Source of the DNA: Tricholomella constricta
Lineage: Eukaryota > Basidiomycota > Agaricomycetes > Agaricales > Lyophyllaceae
Length of the DNA stretch: 64,000 nt
Reading direction: 5' to 3'
Assembly (NCBI GenBank): GCA_013368375.1
Contig: JAACJP010000009.1
Span: 62,001-126,000, forward strand
Below are positions 12,501 to 21,501 of the stretch, piece by piece. The notes beneath the pieces are model-generated. The model was not told the origin of the DNA. It worked only from the letters and a program-made list of their open reading frames with translations, and did not search any database. The stretch's first letter is position 1. Each line of letters starts with the position of its first letter. Made by a program: the position numbers and the translations under genes.

Positions 12501-13209
12501 TGGAAGCTCATCGAATGCGACTTTGGAGAAGACATCTTCAAAGTCATGGAGGTGGGTTGGTACTGCGTCGCAGAATCGCACTGCATCGGACAGCGACTCA
12601 TCTTCACCTCCTTGGTCTCCCAGTCGATCTCGGGGTTATGGTTTTTAAGCCAGTTGAATCCGAGGATCATGTCTTGCTTGCCTAACTGGGTGACCCCGAA
12701 GACGGCTCGTTCGGTATGGCCGTTGTATCACAAGACAGCTTCTATGATGCAAGAGACCGAACCGCCTTCGTTGAGGGTGCCGTCTACATTGTAGACCGGG
12801 GATGGCCGACTGAGCACCTTCGTTGTGAGCTTGTGTTTCTCGACAAAAGCGACATTGAGAAAACTGCTGGTCGCTCCGCTGTCCACTAGGGCAGTGACAG
12901 CATGCGACTCCTGGGTGTCGGTAGTCTCCAGTTCAACATTCAGCCACAGGGATCTGGGGCAGGGGGAGGCAGCGGCGATGAAGCGACTAGGAAGTCGCTT
13001 TTCCCAGCAGGGTAGGCCACGACGCGACGGGGCGATCGGCTTTGCGACTGCGATCAGTGTCGTCGGGTCGGAGGGGTTTTGTACGTCTTTGTCGGTCGGT
13101 TCACTCGTCAGAATAGCAGCAATATTAGGTGTATTGGCGTATTCTACGGATAAAGGAGTGAACCGATTACGACTAGACAACGGGGGCGTACGTTCCACCC
13201 GTTGTGCGA
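9529..13209 (-). pseudogene. Pol polyprotein of gypsy copy 1 (PR-RT-RH-IN-chromodomain), broken
   Basis: Encodes the enzymes that copy and integrate the element. Protease motif VDSGAT is near 12880. Reverse transcriptase has YLDD near 11990. The integrase has a zinc-binding HHCC region, VDFITELP, FVSDRGPQF and a TDGQTERVNQE glutamate. A C-terminal chromodomain (HYEVEKILDSR...LWKGYGYEEASW) may guide insertion to methylated-histone chromatin. It is interrupted by TGA at 12728-12730 (apparently from CGA), a frameshift near 12,580, a one-base loss near 12,247 and TAG at 11434-11436 where the family expects NYEIHDKE. The chromodomain-containing C-terminal half remains one long open frame. It is read from gag by a predicted -1 shift. 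Confidence 0.9.
9532..9542 (-). promoter_or_regulatory. Polypurine tract of gypsy copy 1
   Basis: Minus-strand AAAAGGGGGGG lies directly before the pol stop TGA (9529-9531), which itself abuts the LTR. It is the expected plus-strand DNA primer. The same arrangement is present in copy 3 at about 20936-20948, so pol coding runs through the polypurine tract in this family. Confidence 0.8.
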
Positions 13210-14424
13210 TTAAAAACCCTCCTTGGCGTCGGAGGCGGTCGCGTCGGCCGACGATGGAGTCGGGTCAGCGGGGACTGCATCCTTGCGAGCTAGACGTTCC
13301 ATGATAAGTGCCTCCAGCTCATCATCGAGCATGTGGCGCACGTCCCAGCGCAAAGGGCAGTCATGAGAGTAGTGACCCTTTTTCTTGCACCGGAAACAGT
13401 GGTCGTCGGCAGGCGCGACTCGATCGCGCATCCGATCTACGTCCATTGGGATGCCCTGGGGGATCGGCCTGGGGGCTGGTGCGACAGGAGAGCGAGGGGC
13501 GGGGGGAGCGGGAGTGGGAGTGGGAGCGGGGGCAGTAGCGAACGCCCATCGTGCAGCTGCAGCGGTGGGCGGGCGGCTGTCGGGCGCCTTTGTCGGGACC
13601 ATCCGACGGTGGAAGTCGTCCTCCGACCTCATGATGAAATCTTGAGAACGAGCGATCCTCAGCCACTCCTCAATCTTCTCGTCGTGCGGGCGACCCGTGG
13701 TGATGCTTCCGAGTCGCCTCGAGAGCTTCGGGTCCATTCCCCGACGGAATTTGAGGACCAGGTGACGCCCATCTGGGTAGCCCGCCTTGACCCACAGGGA
13801 TCGGAACGAGTCGATGTACTCGTCGATCGATCGACCGTTCTGGAAGTACGCCGTCGACTCCAGGATGAGCGCAGCATCGGCGACCTCATCGAAGAGGAAG
13901 AACTCGCCACGGAAGGTGTCTTCGAAGTCCTTCCAGGCAGGAAAGACGTCCTTGGCAGTTCCGAACTGGAACACCCGACTGACAAAGTCGGCGGCTCGCC
14001 CGTGCTGCATGTACGACAGCACCCATACTATTCGGGCGTGGTCATCGGCGAAACTTCCCCCGCACAAGGAGAAGTAGAGCTTGCAGGCGTTCAAGGACGC
14101 GCGACCGCCCGATCAGGCGCCGTCGTAAATGGGAGGGGGCGATGGTCGGAGGTGGTGCGATCCCGATCGCGGAGAGCCTGGCAGCGGGGTGGTCGTCTCA
14201 GGTGGCGGAGGGGTCGTGTCTGCTTCGGGAGCAGTGGGGGTGGGATTGGGGGGTGTCCCCGACATGAATTTTTCGAAAAGAGCGGAGAGGCGGTCCATAG
14301 AGGCCGAGTTGGAGGTGTTGGAGGCAGAGAGAGCCGAAATTGTGGCTTCCATATTCGCCCACCGCTCCTCCATCGTGAGGAAGTGAGAGAACGGTCGCTG
14401 CGACATGTCACCAGATTCGGACAT
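13210..14424 (-). pseudogene. Gag of gypsy copy 1, with one nonsense codon
   Basis: Nucleocapsid/capsid protein that packages element RNA. It starts MSESGDMSQRPFSHF at 14424. A Pro/Thr-rich linker follows, then the capsid-like helical region (about 13,560-14,090), a Pro/Ala-rich stretch and one zinc knuckle CFRCKKKGHYSHDC (CX2CX4HX4C) near 13,370. A TGA at 14113-14115 splits the frame after IYDGA, probably from CGA, and the gag stop TAA follows at 13210-13212. The very GC-rich linker creates long spurious open frames on the other strand. Confidence 0.85.
13213..13219 (-). promoter_or_regulatory. Predicted -1 frameshift heptamer, gag/pol of copy 1
   Basis: The gag frame ends GAG GGT TTT TAA, so the heptamer G GGT TTT fits the X XXY YYZ slippery rule exactly and sits immediately before the gag stop (13210-13212). 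Slipping back one base reads GGG TTT TTA ATC GCA CAA and enters the protease frame without a stop. I did not find or fold a downstream stimulatory structure. Confidence 0.75.
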
Positions 14425-14537
14425 CTCGAAACGGGACTGGGCGGGCGATCGGAGCGAGCGCGCGTTGGACGGTCGCGTGTAGCAGACGCGTGTTTCAGCG
14501 CGGAAGCGGATCGGTCGGCTTCGTTGGGTTTCTAGAG

Positions 14538-14549
14538 TTACTCTATTCT
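14538..14549 (-). promoter_or_regulatory. Self-priming PBS of gypsy copy 1
   Basis: Two bases inside the 5' LTR the minus strand reads AGAATAGAGTAA. This is perfectly complementary to TTACTCTATTCT inside the same LTR (plus-strand 14667-14678), which lies about 33 nt downstream of the TATA box (TATATAG), that is, at the predicted 5' end of the transcript. No tRNA 3' end (TGG...) was seen next to the LTR. The layout matches Tf1-type self-priming. Confidence 0.75.
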
Positions 14550-14551
14550 GC

Positions 14552-15040
14552 TGTTAGGGCGACCTCAGCGCAGAGCTTAGTTGTGCTGGCAGAGGGGAAT
14601 CCAATGTTATATTATGTACGATAGAGAGAGCATAAGTAAACCTACCTGGCAGAGGGGAATCCAATGAGAATAGAGTAAAGGATTCCCCCATGTCAGGAGG
14701 ATGACTATATACGAGTAAGATACGTGAGGGCCGGCTCTCTGGGGTGTATGGTATGTAAATGATAACGGATGGGCAGCGGCGCGTGTATGTACACGTTCCC
14801 GATGCTGTCCGATCCTCGTGGCTCAGGGTGCGGGCACGAGGTCGGGCGACCGACGTCGGGATGTCGGACATCGGGATCAGGCGCGCGCTGGAAGGGGACG
14901 TAGTGACAGGAATGTATAAGTATGTACACCGACGCTTGGTCGGAGCGTCGGGGTCGGGGGCGCGATCGGTCGGGAGCGATCGCACGTGTCGGGGGACAGT
15001 CGGTGAGCGTCGGAGGGCTTGATCGGGCGTTCCCCTAACA
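14552..15040 (-). repeat. 5' LTR of gypsy copy 1
   Basis: 489-bp LTR carrying the promoter of the minus-strand element; followed at 15041-15045 by the target-site duplicate CCATC. Differs from the 3' LTR by about 14 substitutions, 13 of them transitions and many in CpG context. Confidence 0.95.
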
Positions 15041-15650
15041 CCATCCTCATCGCGCATGTCCAGAGGTGTACTGTACAAGCTGCGTACTGCACGCCCTTGC
15101 ACCAGCTGCTACGGAGACAGATGGAAATGGCGGCCGTCAAAGCATATAACCGAGACTCATCACCGATATTAATGTCCAAAAACAGTAGACACGCACCAGA
15201 AAAACATACCAGCTCGAAACGAGCTCCACTCCGTCAGGCCCGCAAGGTGCACCTGCATGGCTGGCTCAAACATGTCGCAACATGCACGTAGAAAGCGGTG
15301 ACTTTATCTGGGCGTAATCTGAAACCGAGCAGCTTGAACACAATCGCCTGCCTCAGCGACGGTGTCTGTAAATCTGAAGTTAATGTTGACGCATACAAGG
15401 GTGTAAGTAATGACTGACCACACAGACTAAAGGTATGCATATATATACATTGTTTTCCGACTGTATGAACTTCAAGACATTAATTAAGCATTGCTGAAAT
15501 AACGACTAAACAATGGTGTAATAGTACTTGTAAGTATAGTAGTTCGACGAAAGTGAACGGGCGGGGAAAAAAGAGTCAGCAAAGGGAGTGGCTGATTATA
15601 TACAACGCGGCAGTTTAGGGCAGACATGAACTAAAAATAAACAATAATAA

Positions 15651-15768
15651 CATAATCGTCGGATTGCTGAGAAAAAATTGGAATTGAAAACTGGCGGGCA
15701 TGGCGCAAACATGCACATGACCAGTTGATAGTCACATGCTCGTCCAATTGCTCAGATGGCAATGTGAT
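15651..15768 (+). repeat. Palindromic-motif repeat, pair 3
   Basis: Cores GTCGGATTGCTGAG (near 15657) and CGTCCAATTGCTCAGAT (near 15741), the second within GTCACATG...AATGTGAT. Downstream, at about 15788-15825, is the ACTTATGTAACGTAGTC word that also follows the copy at 17921-17969, so both words probably belong to one repeat family. Confidence 0.5.
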
Positions 15769-16384
15769 TTGATGCACACGACCCAGTGTATTTATGTACC
15801 TGAGTTACTTATGTAACGTAGTCCGTTAAAATTTATTTGCGCCGTTCTTCGTCCGAGGAATTACTCGCCTCCTTCCACTTTCTTCGTGACGCCATTCCCC
15901 ACCAGCTATTCCCTATCCTTCTCGACCTTACTACCCATCTCTTTTCCGACTCCCGCCGTTGGCCGACCGGCTGATCCTTCTTCTATGTCGGCGTCCTCCC
16001 TTCTTTATCTCATTTACGTTTACCTTCTCCCCTCCACACCCGCATCATCCACCTCTGGCATGTATCCTCCATACACCTCGCTGGCAGAATATAGGCCAAG
16101 GCTCGTCAAAAGGCATTCAACTTACAATATACTCCCAAACCCTCTCCGCGTCCCTATCTTATCCCAGAGATCCTCAAAGATCTCTTTCACCTCTAGTGTA
16201 TACTTACTATCTCGTTCCATTCACTTCCTACCTACTTACTGACTCCCTCCTGCCCCGACGAGGTATATTTACCTGAGTTGCTGATGTAACGTAGTCGGGA
16301 TATCAATTTTCATTTTCATTTTCATTTTCATTTTTATTCCAATTCCAGTGATCATTGATCACACGTAAGCAAATACATCGAACA

Positions 16385-16428
16385 GTCACCTGCTCGTCCG
16401 ATTGCTCGGACGACAATGTGATCGGATG
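16385..16428 (+). repeat. Palindromic-motif repeat, single copy
   Basis: CGTCCGATTGCTCGGACG is a perfect 7-bp stem (CGTCCGA/TCGGACG) with a TTGC loop, flanked by GTCACCTG on the left and ACAATGTGATCGGATG on the right. This is the best-preserved hairpin of the family. Confidence 0.6.
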
Positions 16429-16869
16429 CTCGCTACATTGTCGTCCATTATAGTCGCATTGTTGCAATTTGACGGGAAATGAATGAAACCAATGCCCTGG
16501 CTACTTCAACCCTGCCCAATGTTAAATATATTTTGGGTGTATCATCAAATAAATTCAACATATATCCGACATTTTAAATCATATCTGACGCTTATATATC
16601 CGACGCTTATATGGCCCATGCCCGCAGTGTAAGTATCCAATCAATATAGAGTGAACCATGACTTAACATATCCCCCACCCGGTCATCTACAAGTTGTCAC
16701 TACAAGTCGTCACATATATAACGGATAACACAGGTTGCATCAGCATAAGTACTACAGGTACGTATGTACGTAGCCGTATATAACAGCATAATAATAATGT
16801 CGATTCAACCGATCTGAGGTGTACGATGGCTCAAGATACATACATACATATACATACTAATAAGCGCGA

Positions 16870-17629
16870 GGGGCAGCAATGGTTTAGTGGTCACCAACGC
16901 CCCGGTCCCATACAGCGGCTCTTTTTGCTGCCAGATCGCCGGTTCAAGCCCTGTTGAAGTCAACATTTTAGACACTCCATCCCGTTTTCCACCACAACTG
17001 CCCAGCAACTCACCATGACCTTTCGAAGCATGATCCCCTCCTTTTCCCATGACACGTCACAGACCTCTCTAATGAAAAATCTTACTCATCATCGCATCCG
17101 GAAAAGCGGGCCTTCCAGCAATCCAATCTGGGCATCCGATTCAAAGCTGCGGATCAGCGGCGCACTCGTCGCGCTCCCGGTCTGGTCAGCCAAAAAATGC
17201 AGCCGAGACTCCGGCGTCGCCCAAATCACGGGCGGCACTGTGCTGGCAACGACACCAGAGTTAGTCGGGGTGGGAAAAGAAAGGCGGGGGGAGAGGATTG
17301 AGGCGGCAACGCCGGAGTGGGTCGGGACATGCGAAGGACGAGGAAATGCGCTGTGGATTCATCATTACCAACCCCAATTTGGACTCATATCGGCACGTGG
17401 ATCTTCGGCCCACCACACTCAAGACTTTACTCAACAAATTCCAACGTCGGTTGGGCGTGCAAAGCCACATTGCTCGATTCACACCCCCCACGCACCCTGG
17501 TGCGTGAGAATTTGTAGCTGCCAAAACTGGATATGTACACAAACAATGTAATTACAAATCACATGTACCGTGGACCATAGGCGCAATGCGCCTTGAACAC
17601 GATAATATGATACAAAAATAAATAAATAA
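16870..17629 (+). mobile_element. Long SINE with tRNA-like head, A/T-rich tail and 12-bp TSD
   Basis: The left end resembles a decayed tRNA. It has an A box TGGTTTAGTGG (about 16880-16890) and a B box GGTTCAAGCCC (about 16941-16951), the internal RNA polymerase III promoter. A T5 run lies between the boxes. The right end is an AAAAATAAATAAATAA tail. Perfect 12-bp repeats TAATAAGCGCGA flank the unit (16858-16869 and 17630-17641), consistent with LINE-type insertion. At about 760 bp it is long for a SINE. A 178-codon open frame in the body (17015-17551) has no recognisable domain and is probably chance. Confidence 0.7.
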
Positions 17630-17885
17630 TAATAAGCGCGAAGGCAACACAGCTGCCTTTACACAGCATTAACAGACAAGCCTAAATAGGAGAAGGATGG
17701 CAGCTTCACATACTTACATTTACATAGACATAATTACTGAAATTGACAATGAACAGTGATTCTTGATCTGCCTGGAAAACTAGTACGGCATCGACCGTGT
17801 CTCAAATTCTAACCACCTCCGCGATTAGGATTGTCTTTGACAAGTGCGCGGAAGATGATTCAGCGCAAATTCAGCGCGTCCGGAG

Positions 17886-17988
17886 TCCAGACGATAATGT
17901 GATCACATGACCATACAATAGTCACATGCTTGTCTGATTGCTCGTATGAAAACGTGATCAGATGCACCCACTTATGTAACGTAGTCAC
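17886..17988 (+). repeat. Palindromic-motif repeat, pair 5
   Basis: A left half-motif (GTCCAGACGATAATGTGATC, 17886 on) is followed by a fuller copy at 17921-17969 with a degenerate core TGTCTGATTGCTCG. The word ACTTATGTAACGTAGTC follows. Same orientation as all other copies. Confidence 0.5.
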
Positions 17989-18339
17989 CATGCATGCCTG
18001 ACTAATCAACGATAGCATCAGGATTCAGAACCAAACATCATCACTGATCATCAAAATTGATCCAACATTTTCTCACACTGCGCTCTTGGAGTAGAAAGAC
18101 CAAGTTCTATAAATAGAACTTGGAATCATGATATGCCAAGATGTAGATGACTTTGTTATCTGATCATGTAGTCTACTGTATGCATACTTTCGTTATGATT
18201 TCTCCATCAATAAACATGATCAATATCTTGTGTCGGCCGACCTTTAGGCGGGACATGTAGTTTGTGATTTGATAAATGTTTGCAAGATATGATCGCAACT
18301 TCCCTGCAGTACCTCTACACATCAAAATGTTCCCCCCCC

Positions 18340-19060
18340 CAGCGCATCCTCAAGTTAAGCGCGGCGCAAACGTACATTCCGATTGCCGGTCTTGATGTAA
18401 GTACCGCCGTTACGACTCGTTGATCATTTGGTGAACTGACTATCATCATAATTCACTTTTAAATCAGTTCATCAATGACAGACTGAAGATCATTGACTCC
18501 TCAGGGTACACATCTACCATCTCCAAATCTACGGTAGATGAGGATGAGCTGCAAACACCCCATAATAATATGCCTGGCTGGTTACCAAGGTATGTCCCCT
18601 TTGTTGTACACGATGACCAAAGTTGTTCAAAATATATATGATCTAGGACAAGATCTAAAAAGCAAAGGACTCCAAATTCAAAGACGGACCCTCCAGAAGC
18701 AGAGACATGTTTGGCAAATTCACCGAGCTTGGTATCGAGATCTGAATTGTGACAAAAACATCCAAGGTGGGTACTATATTGATGTCTTCTAGGATATTGA
18801 TTGATCACATTGCTGTGTATCAAGTAAAAACTCCCTCAGTGTCTGCCTGCTTGCAGAGAACATCGAAGACCTATCAATTGAAGAGAATGATACACAGTCT
18901 GTGTCGCTCTTTCACGTCGAAGTCACGCTGCTCACTAACCACTCGATCGTTTAATCATAGCACATCTGATGCGGGGCATAGGGCAGCAGAGCCAATCGCA
19001 AGTCAGCGGCCATCAAGCACGCCTCCCCGTACCCTGCCCGCTGTGGCCCAGTAAGTTCTA
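18340..19060 (+). other. Exon-like remnants of an unrecognised gene
   Basis: Several short open segments end at good donors. One ends IPIAGLD before GTAAGT near 18400. Another runs INDRLKIIDSSGYTS to MPGWLP before GTATGT near 18590. I recognise no family, and the segments do not join into a convincing protein, so a decayed gene is the best reading. 17642-18339 holds only repeat 5 and unassigned sequence. Confidence 0.3.
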
Positions 19061-19080
19061 TGTGCTGACTGAATTTGACA

Positions 19081-19334
19081 GATCACTTACTGACGCGTTG
19101 TATAGGCCCCAGGCTGAAGCGGTGCCGCTTTCCACACCAGCACGGGCCCCGTCAGCCGCGACCCAGTGAGCCTCATTGCCTCATTGACGGATCACTTATT
19201 ACTGACATGTTGTATATACCCCAGCCTGATCATGAAGCGGTGCCGCTTTCTACACCATCACGGGCCCCGTTAGCCGCGACCCAGTCAGCCTCACCACCTC
19301 ATGTTGACGGATCACTCACTGACGCGTTGTATGT
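19081..19334 (+). repeat. Tandem repeat (about 110-120 bp unit) fused to gypsy pol
   Basis: The word GATCACT recurs at 19081, 19190 and 19310, with shared AAGCGGTGCCGCTT palindromes at about 19117 and 19235. Each unit encodes a proline-rich segment (EAVPLSTP...AATQ) followed by GTGAGC/GTCAGC donor-like words. The third partial copy (TDALY) passes in frame into gypsy pol at about 19335. Confidence 0.6.
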
Positions 19335-20948
19335 CAAACCCGAATTCTTTGCTGTTCGTGCGACCGAAGGTCTTGCACTGGTCGGAGAGGAGGATGATGT
19401 GCTGAAACGATCCGCAAGGGCAATCGCGATGGAGCGCAGGAGGATGTGGTCGCGAAAGCGGCGCAACTGGTCAAGGCATCCAAGATCGCCGGTCGCTCCC
19501 TGCGCTTTGGCGAATGGGGAGAGGAAGGCGGTCTGCTCACGTTTCGTGGACGGATCTATGTCCCGGACGTCCCAGACCTTCGCTGATGCATTGTGGAGCA
19601 GCATCACGACTCCAAGGTCGCTGGTCACCCCGGTCGCTGGAAGACGCTCAAACTGGTGTCGCGCAACTACTGGTGGCCCCAGATGTCGCGCTTCATCGGT
19701 TCGTACACCAGCACCTGTGACATGTGTCTTCGCACGAAACCTCGCCGCCAACTCCCCATCGGAAAGCTGCAGCCGCTTCCCATCCCCAAAGGCCAATGGA
19801 ATGTTGTATCGGTCGACTTCATCACCGAACTTCCAGAGTCCAACGGCCACGACGTGATCATGAATGTCGTGGATTCAGTCGGAAAGCGCGCGCACTTCAT
19901 TGCGTCACACACGACTTGTTCGGCCCTGGGAGCGGCGAACCTCTACCGTCACCACGTCTGGAAGCTGCACGGTCTCCCCAACGCATTCGTCTCCGATCGA
20001 GGTCCACAGTTCGTCGCCGAGTTCACACGCGAACTGTACAGACTCCTGGGTATCAAACTGTCGGCTTCGACGGCATACCACCCGCAGACCGACGGACAGA
20101 CTGAGCGTGTCAACCAGGAGCTGGAACAGTTCTTGCGAGTCTTCTGCAATGAGCGCCAGAACGATTGGGAGGACCTCCTGCCCGACACCGAATTCAGTTA
20201 CAACAACCATGTACATTTGGCGACGCAGCAGACCCCCTTCCTGCTTGACACTGGTCGGCATCCGCGCATGGGCTTTGAGCTGCGTCGGGGCGCTTCCAAG
20301 AACGAGTCGGCCGACGAGTTCGTGGAGCGCATGAAGGAAGCACAGGAGGAAGCCAAGGCGGCGCTTTCAAAGGCCAAAGACGACATGGAGCAGCATTACA
20401 ACCAACGACATGCCCCAACGCCCGACTACAAGCCTGGCGACAAGGTATACTTGGACGCGACTGACATTTCTATGACCCGACCGTCTAAGAAGTTGTCGCA
20501 TTGCTACCTTGGCCCTTTCGTCGTGCAAAGGCGAGTCGGCCCGCTGGCATACCGCCTCCTGCTGCCTCAGTCCATGAAGCGCATCCACCCAGTCTTCTAC
20601 GTTGTGAAGCTCATCCCCGCCATCGCTGATCCGATCGAAGGTCGTCGGTCCGATCCCTCTCTGCCCCCCGACATAATCGACGACGAACCCCATTACGAAG
20701 TTGAAAAGATCCTCGATAGCCGAACCTTCCGCAAAAAACTACAGTACAAGGTCCTGTGGAAGGGCTATGGTTATGAAGAAGCTTCTTGGGAACCTCGCGA
20801 AAATGTCGCCGCCCCCGATCTGGTACGAAAGTTCCACCGCGACAACCCTGATGCTGCCCGCCACATCCGCAGCATCTTCACTCTGTCCCCCGCCGTCTTC
20901 GCCACTGTCACCCCGCACCGAGCCATTGTGATTCAAAGGGGGGGGTGA
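19335..20948 (+). pseudogene. Integrase-chromodomain remnant of gypsy copy 3
   Basis: Integrates element DNA in intact relatives. A one-base loss near 19,405 (family expects DVLKTIRKGN) and a TGA at about 19585-19587 (expected Arg) break the first 250 bp. From 19593 one frame runs to TGA at 20946-20948. It holds the HHCC zinc region (HHDS...CDMCLRTK), VDFITELP, FVSDRGPQF, TDGQTERVNQE and the chromodomain HYEVEKILDSR to YGYEEASWEPREN. This 3' part is better preserved than the rest and gives a good reference for the family's C-terminus. Confidence 0.88.
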
Positions 20949-21438
20949 TGTTAGGGGAACTCCCTTTCGCGCCCTCCGATGCTCACCGACTGTCCCCCAA
21001 CCCGTGCAATCGCTACCGACCCATCGCGATCCCGACCCCGACGCTCTGCCCCAAGTGTCGGTGTACATACTTATACCTTCCTGTCGTTACTCCTCCTTCC
21101 AGCGCGCGCCCGATCCCGACGCCCGACATCCCGACGTTGGTCGCCCAACCTCGTGCCCGCACCCTGAGCCACGAGGATCGGACAGCGTCGGGAACGTGTA
21201 CATACACGCGCCGCTGCCCATCCGTTATCATTTACGTACCATACACCCCAGAGAGCCGGCCCTCATGTATCTTACTCATATATAGTCGTCCTCCTGACAT
21301 GGGGGAATCCTTTACTCTATTCTCATTGGATTCCCCTCTGCCAGGTAGGTTTACTTACGCTCTCTCTATCGTACATAACATAACATTGGATTCCCCTCTG
21401 CCAGTACGACTAAGCTCTGCTCGGAGGTCGCCCTAACA
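20949..21438 (+). repeat. 3' LTR of gypsy copy 3
   Basis: 490 bp, TGTTAGGGG to CCCTAACA, the plus-strand equivalent of the copy 1 LTRs. It includes CATATATAGTC (TATA) and TTACTCTATTCT, the self-priming segment. Confidence 0.92.
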
Positions 21439-21501
21439 ATTTGTTCATTCTGTTTGCCTGTCTGTTTCTGTTTTATCGTTTTTTTTGTAGATTGGGCACA
21501 T

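Larger units (their letters stand above)
9040..15040 (-). mobile_element. Complete chromodomain Ty3/gypsy element (copy 1), coding-defective
   Basis: This 6,001-bp element has 489-bp LTRs of equal length (TG...CA ends) and a perfect 5-bp target-site duplication CCATC (9035-9039 and 15041-15045). Coding strand is minus, so the 5' LTR is 14552-15040. Order is gag, protease, reverse transcriptase, RNase H, integrase, chromodomain, as in the Tf1/sushi branch of Metaviridae. The LTRs differ at about 14 positions by eye (about 97 percent identity), nearly all transitions. Pol and gag carry several stops and frameshifts, so it cannot encode its own proteins. Copy 3 (19335-21438) is the same family. 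Confidence 0.95.
15046..16857. other. Repeat-rich non-coding region
   Basis: No gene is supported. Pyrimidine-rich frames at 15886-16276 look spurious. It holds hairpin motifs at 15651-15768 and 16385-16428, a TTTTCA microsatellite at about 16307-16335, and two copies of a roughly 36-bp direct repeat ending TATGTAACGTAGTC (about 15788-15825 and 16262-16297). A third, shorter copy of that end lies near 17970-17988. Confidence 0.5.
19335..21438 (+). mobile_element. 5'-truncated chromodomain gypsy (copy 3) with 3' LTR
   Basis: Same family as copy 1 but on the plus strand. It lacks the 5' LTR, gag, protease, reverse transcriptase and most RNase H, starting at VKPEFFAVRATEG. It retains integrase, chromodomain, polypurine tract and a 490-bp 3' LTR (20949-21438). 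The right end abuts degenerate LINE sequence, suggesting insertion into the LINE followed by loss of the left side through deletion or rearrangement. Confidence 0.9.

Noticed and set aside
13333..14535. 400-codon plus-strand open frame
   Set aside because: It lies opposite gag of gypsy copy 1, is Gly/Arg/Ser low complexity from a GC-rich region, and has no domain.
15886..16276. Overlapping Ser/Pro/Leu-rich plus-strand open frames
   Set aside because: Arise from a pyrimidine-rich tract without splice or domain evidence.
16870..16955. Functional tRNA gene
   Set aside because: The A and B boxes are good, but acceptor and T stems do not pair and a T5 run interrupts it; a SINE head fits better.
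17015..17551. 178-codon open frame inside the SINE
   Set aside because: No domain; several frames are open in the same area; SINE bodies are non-coding.
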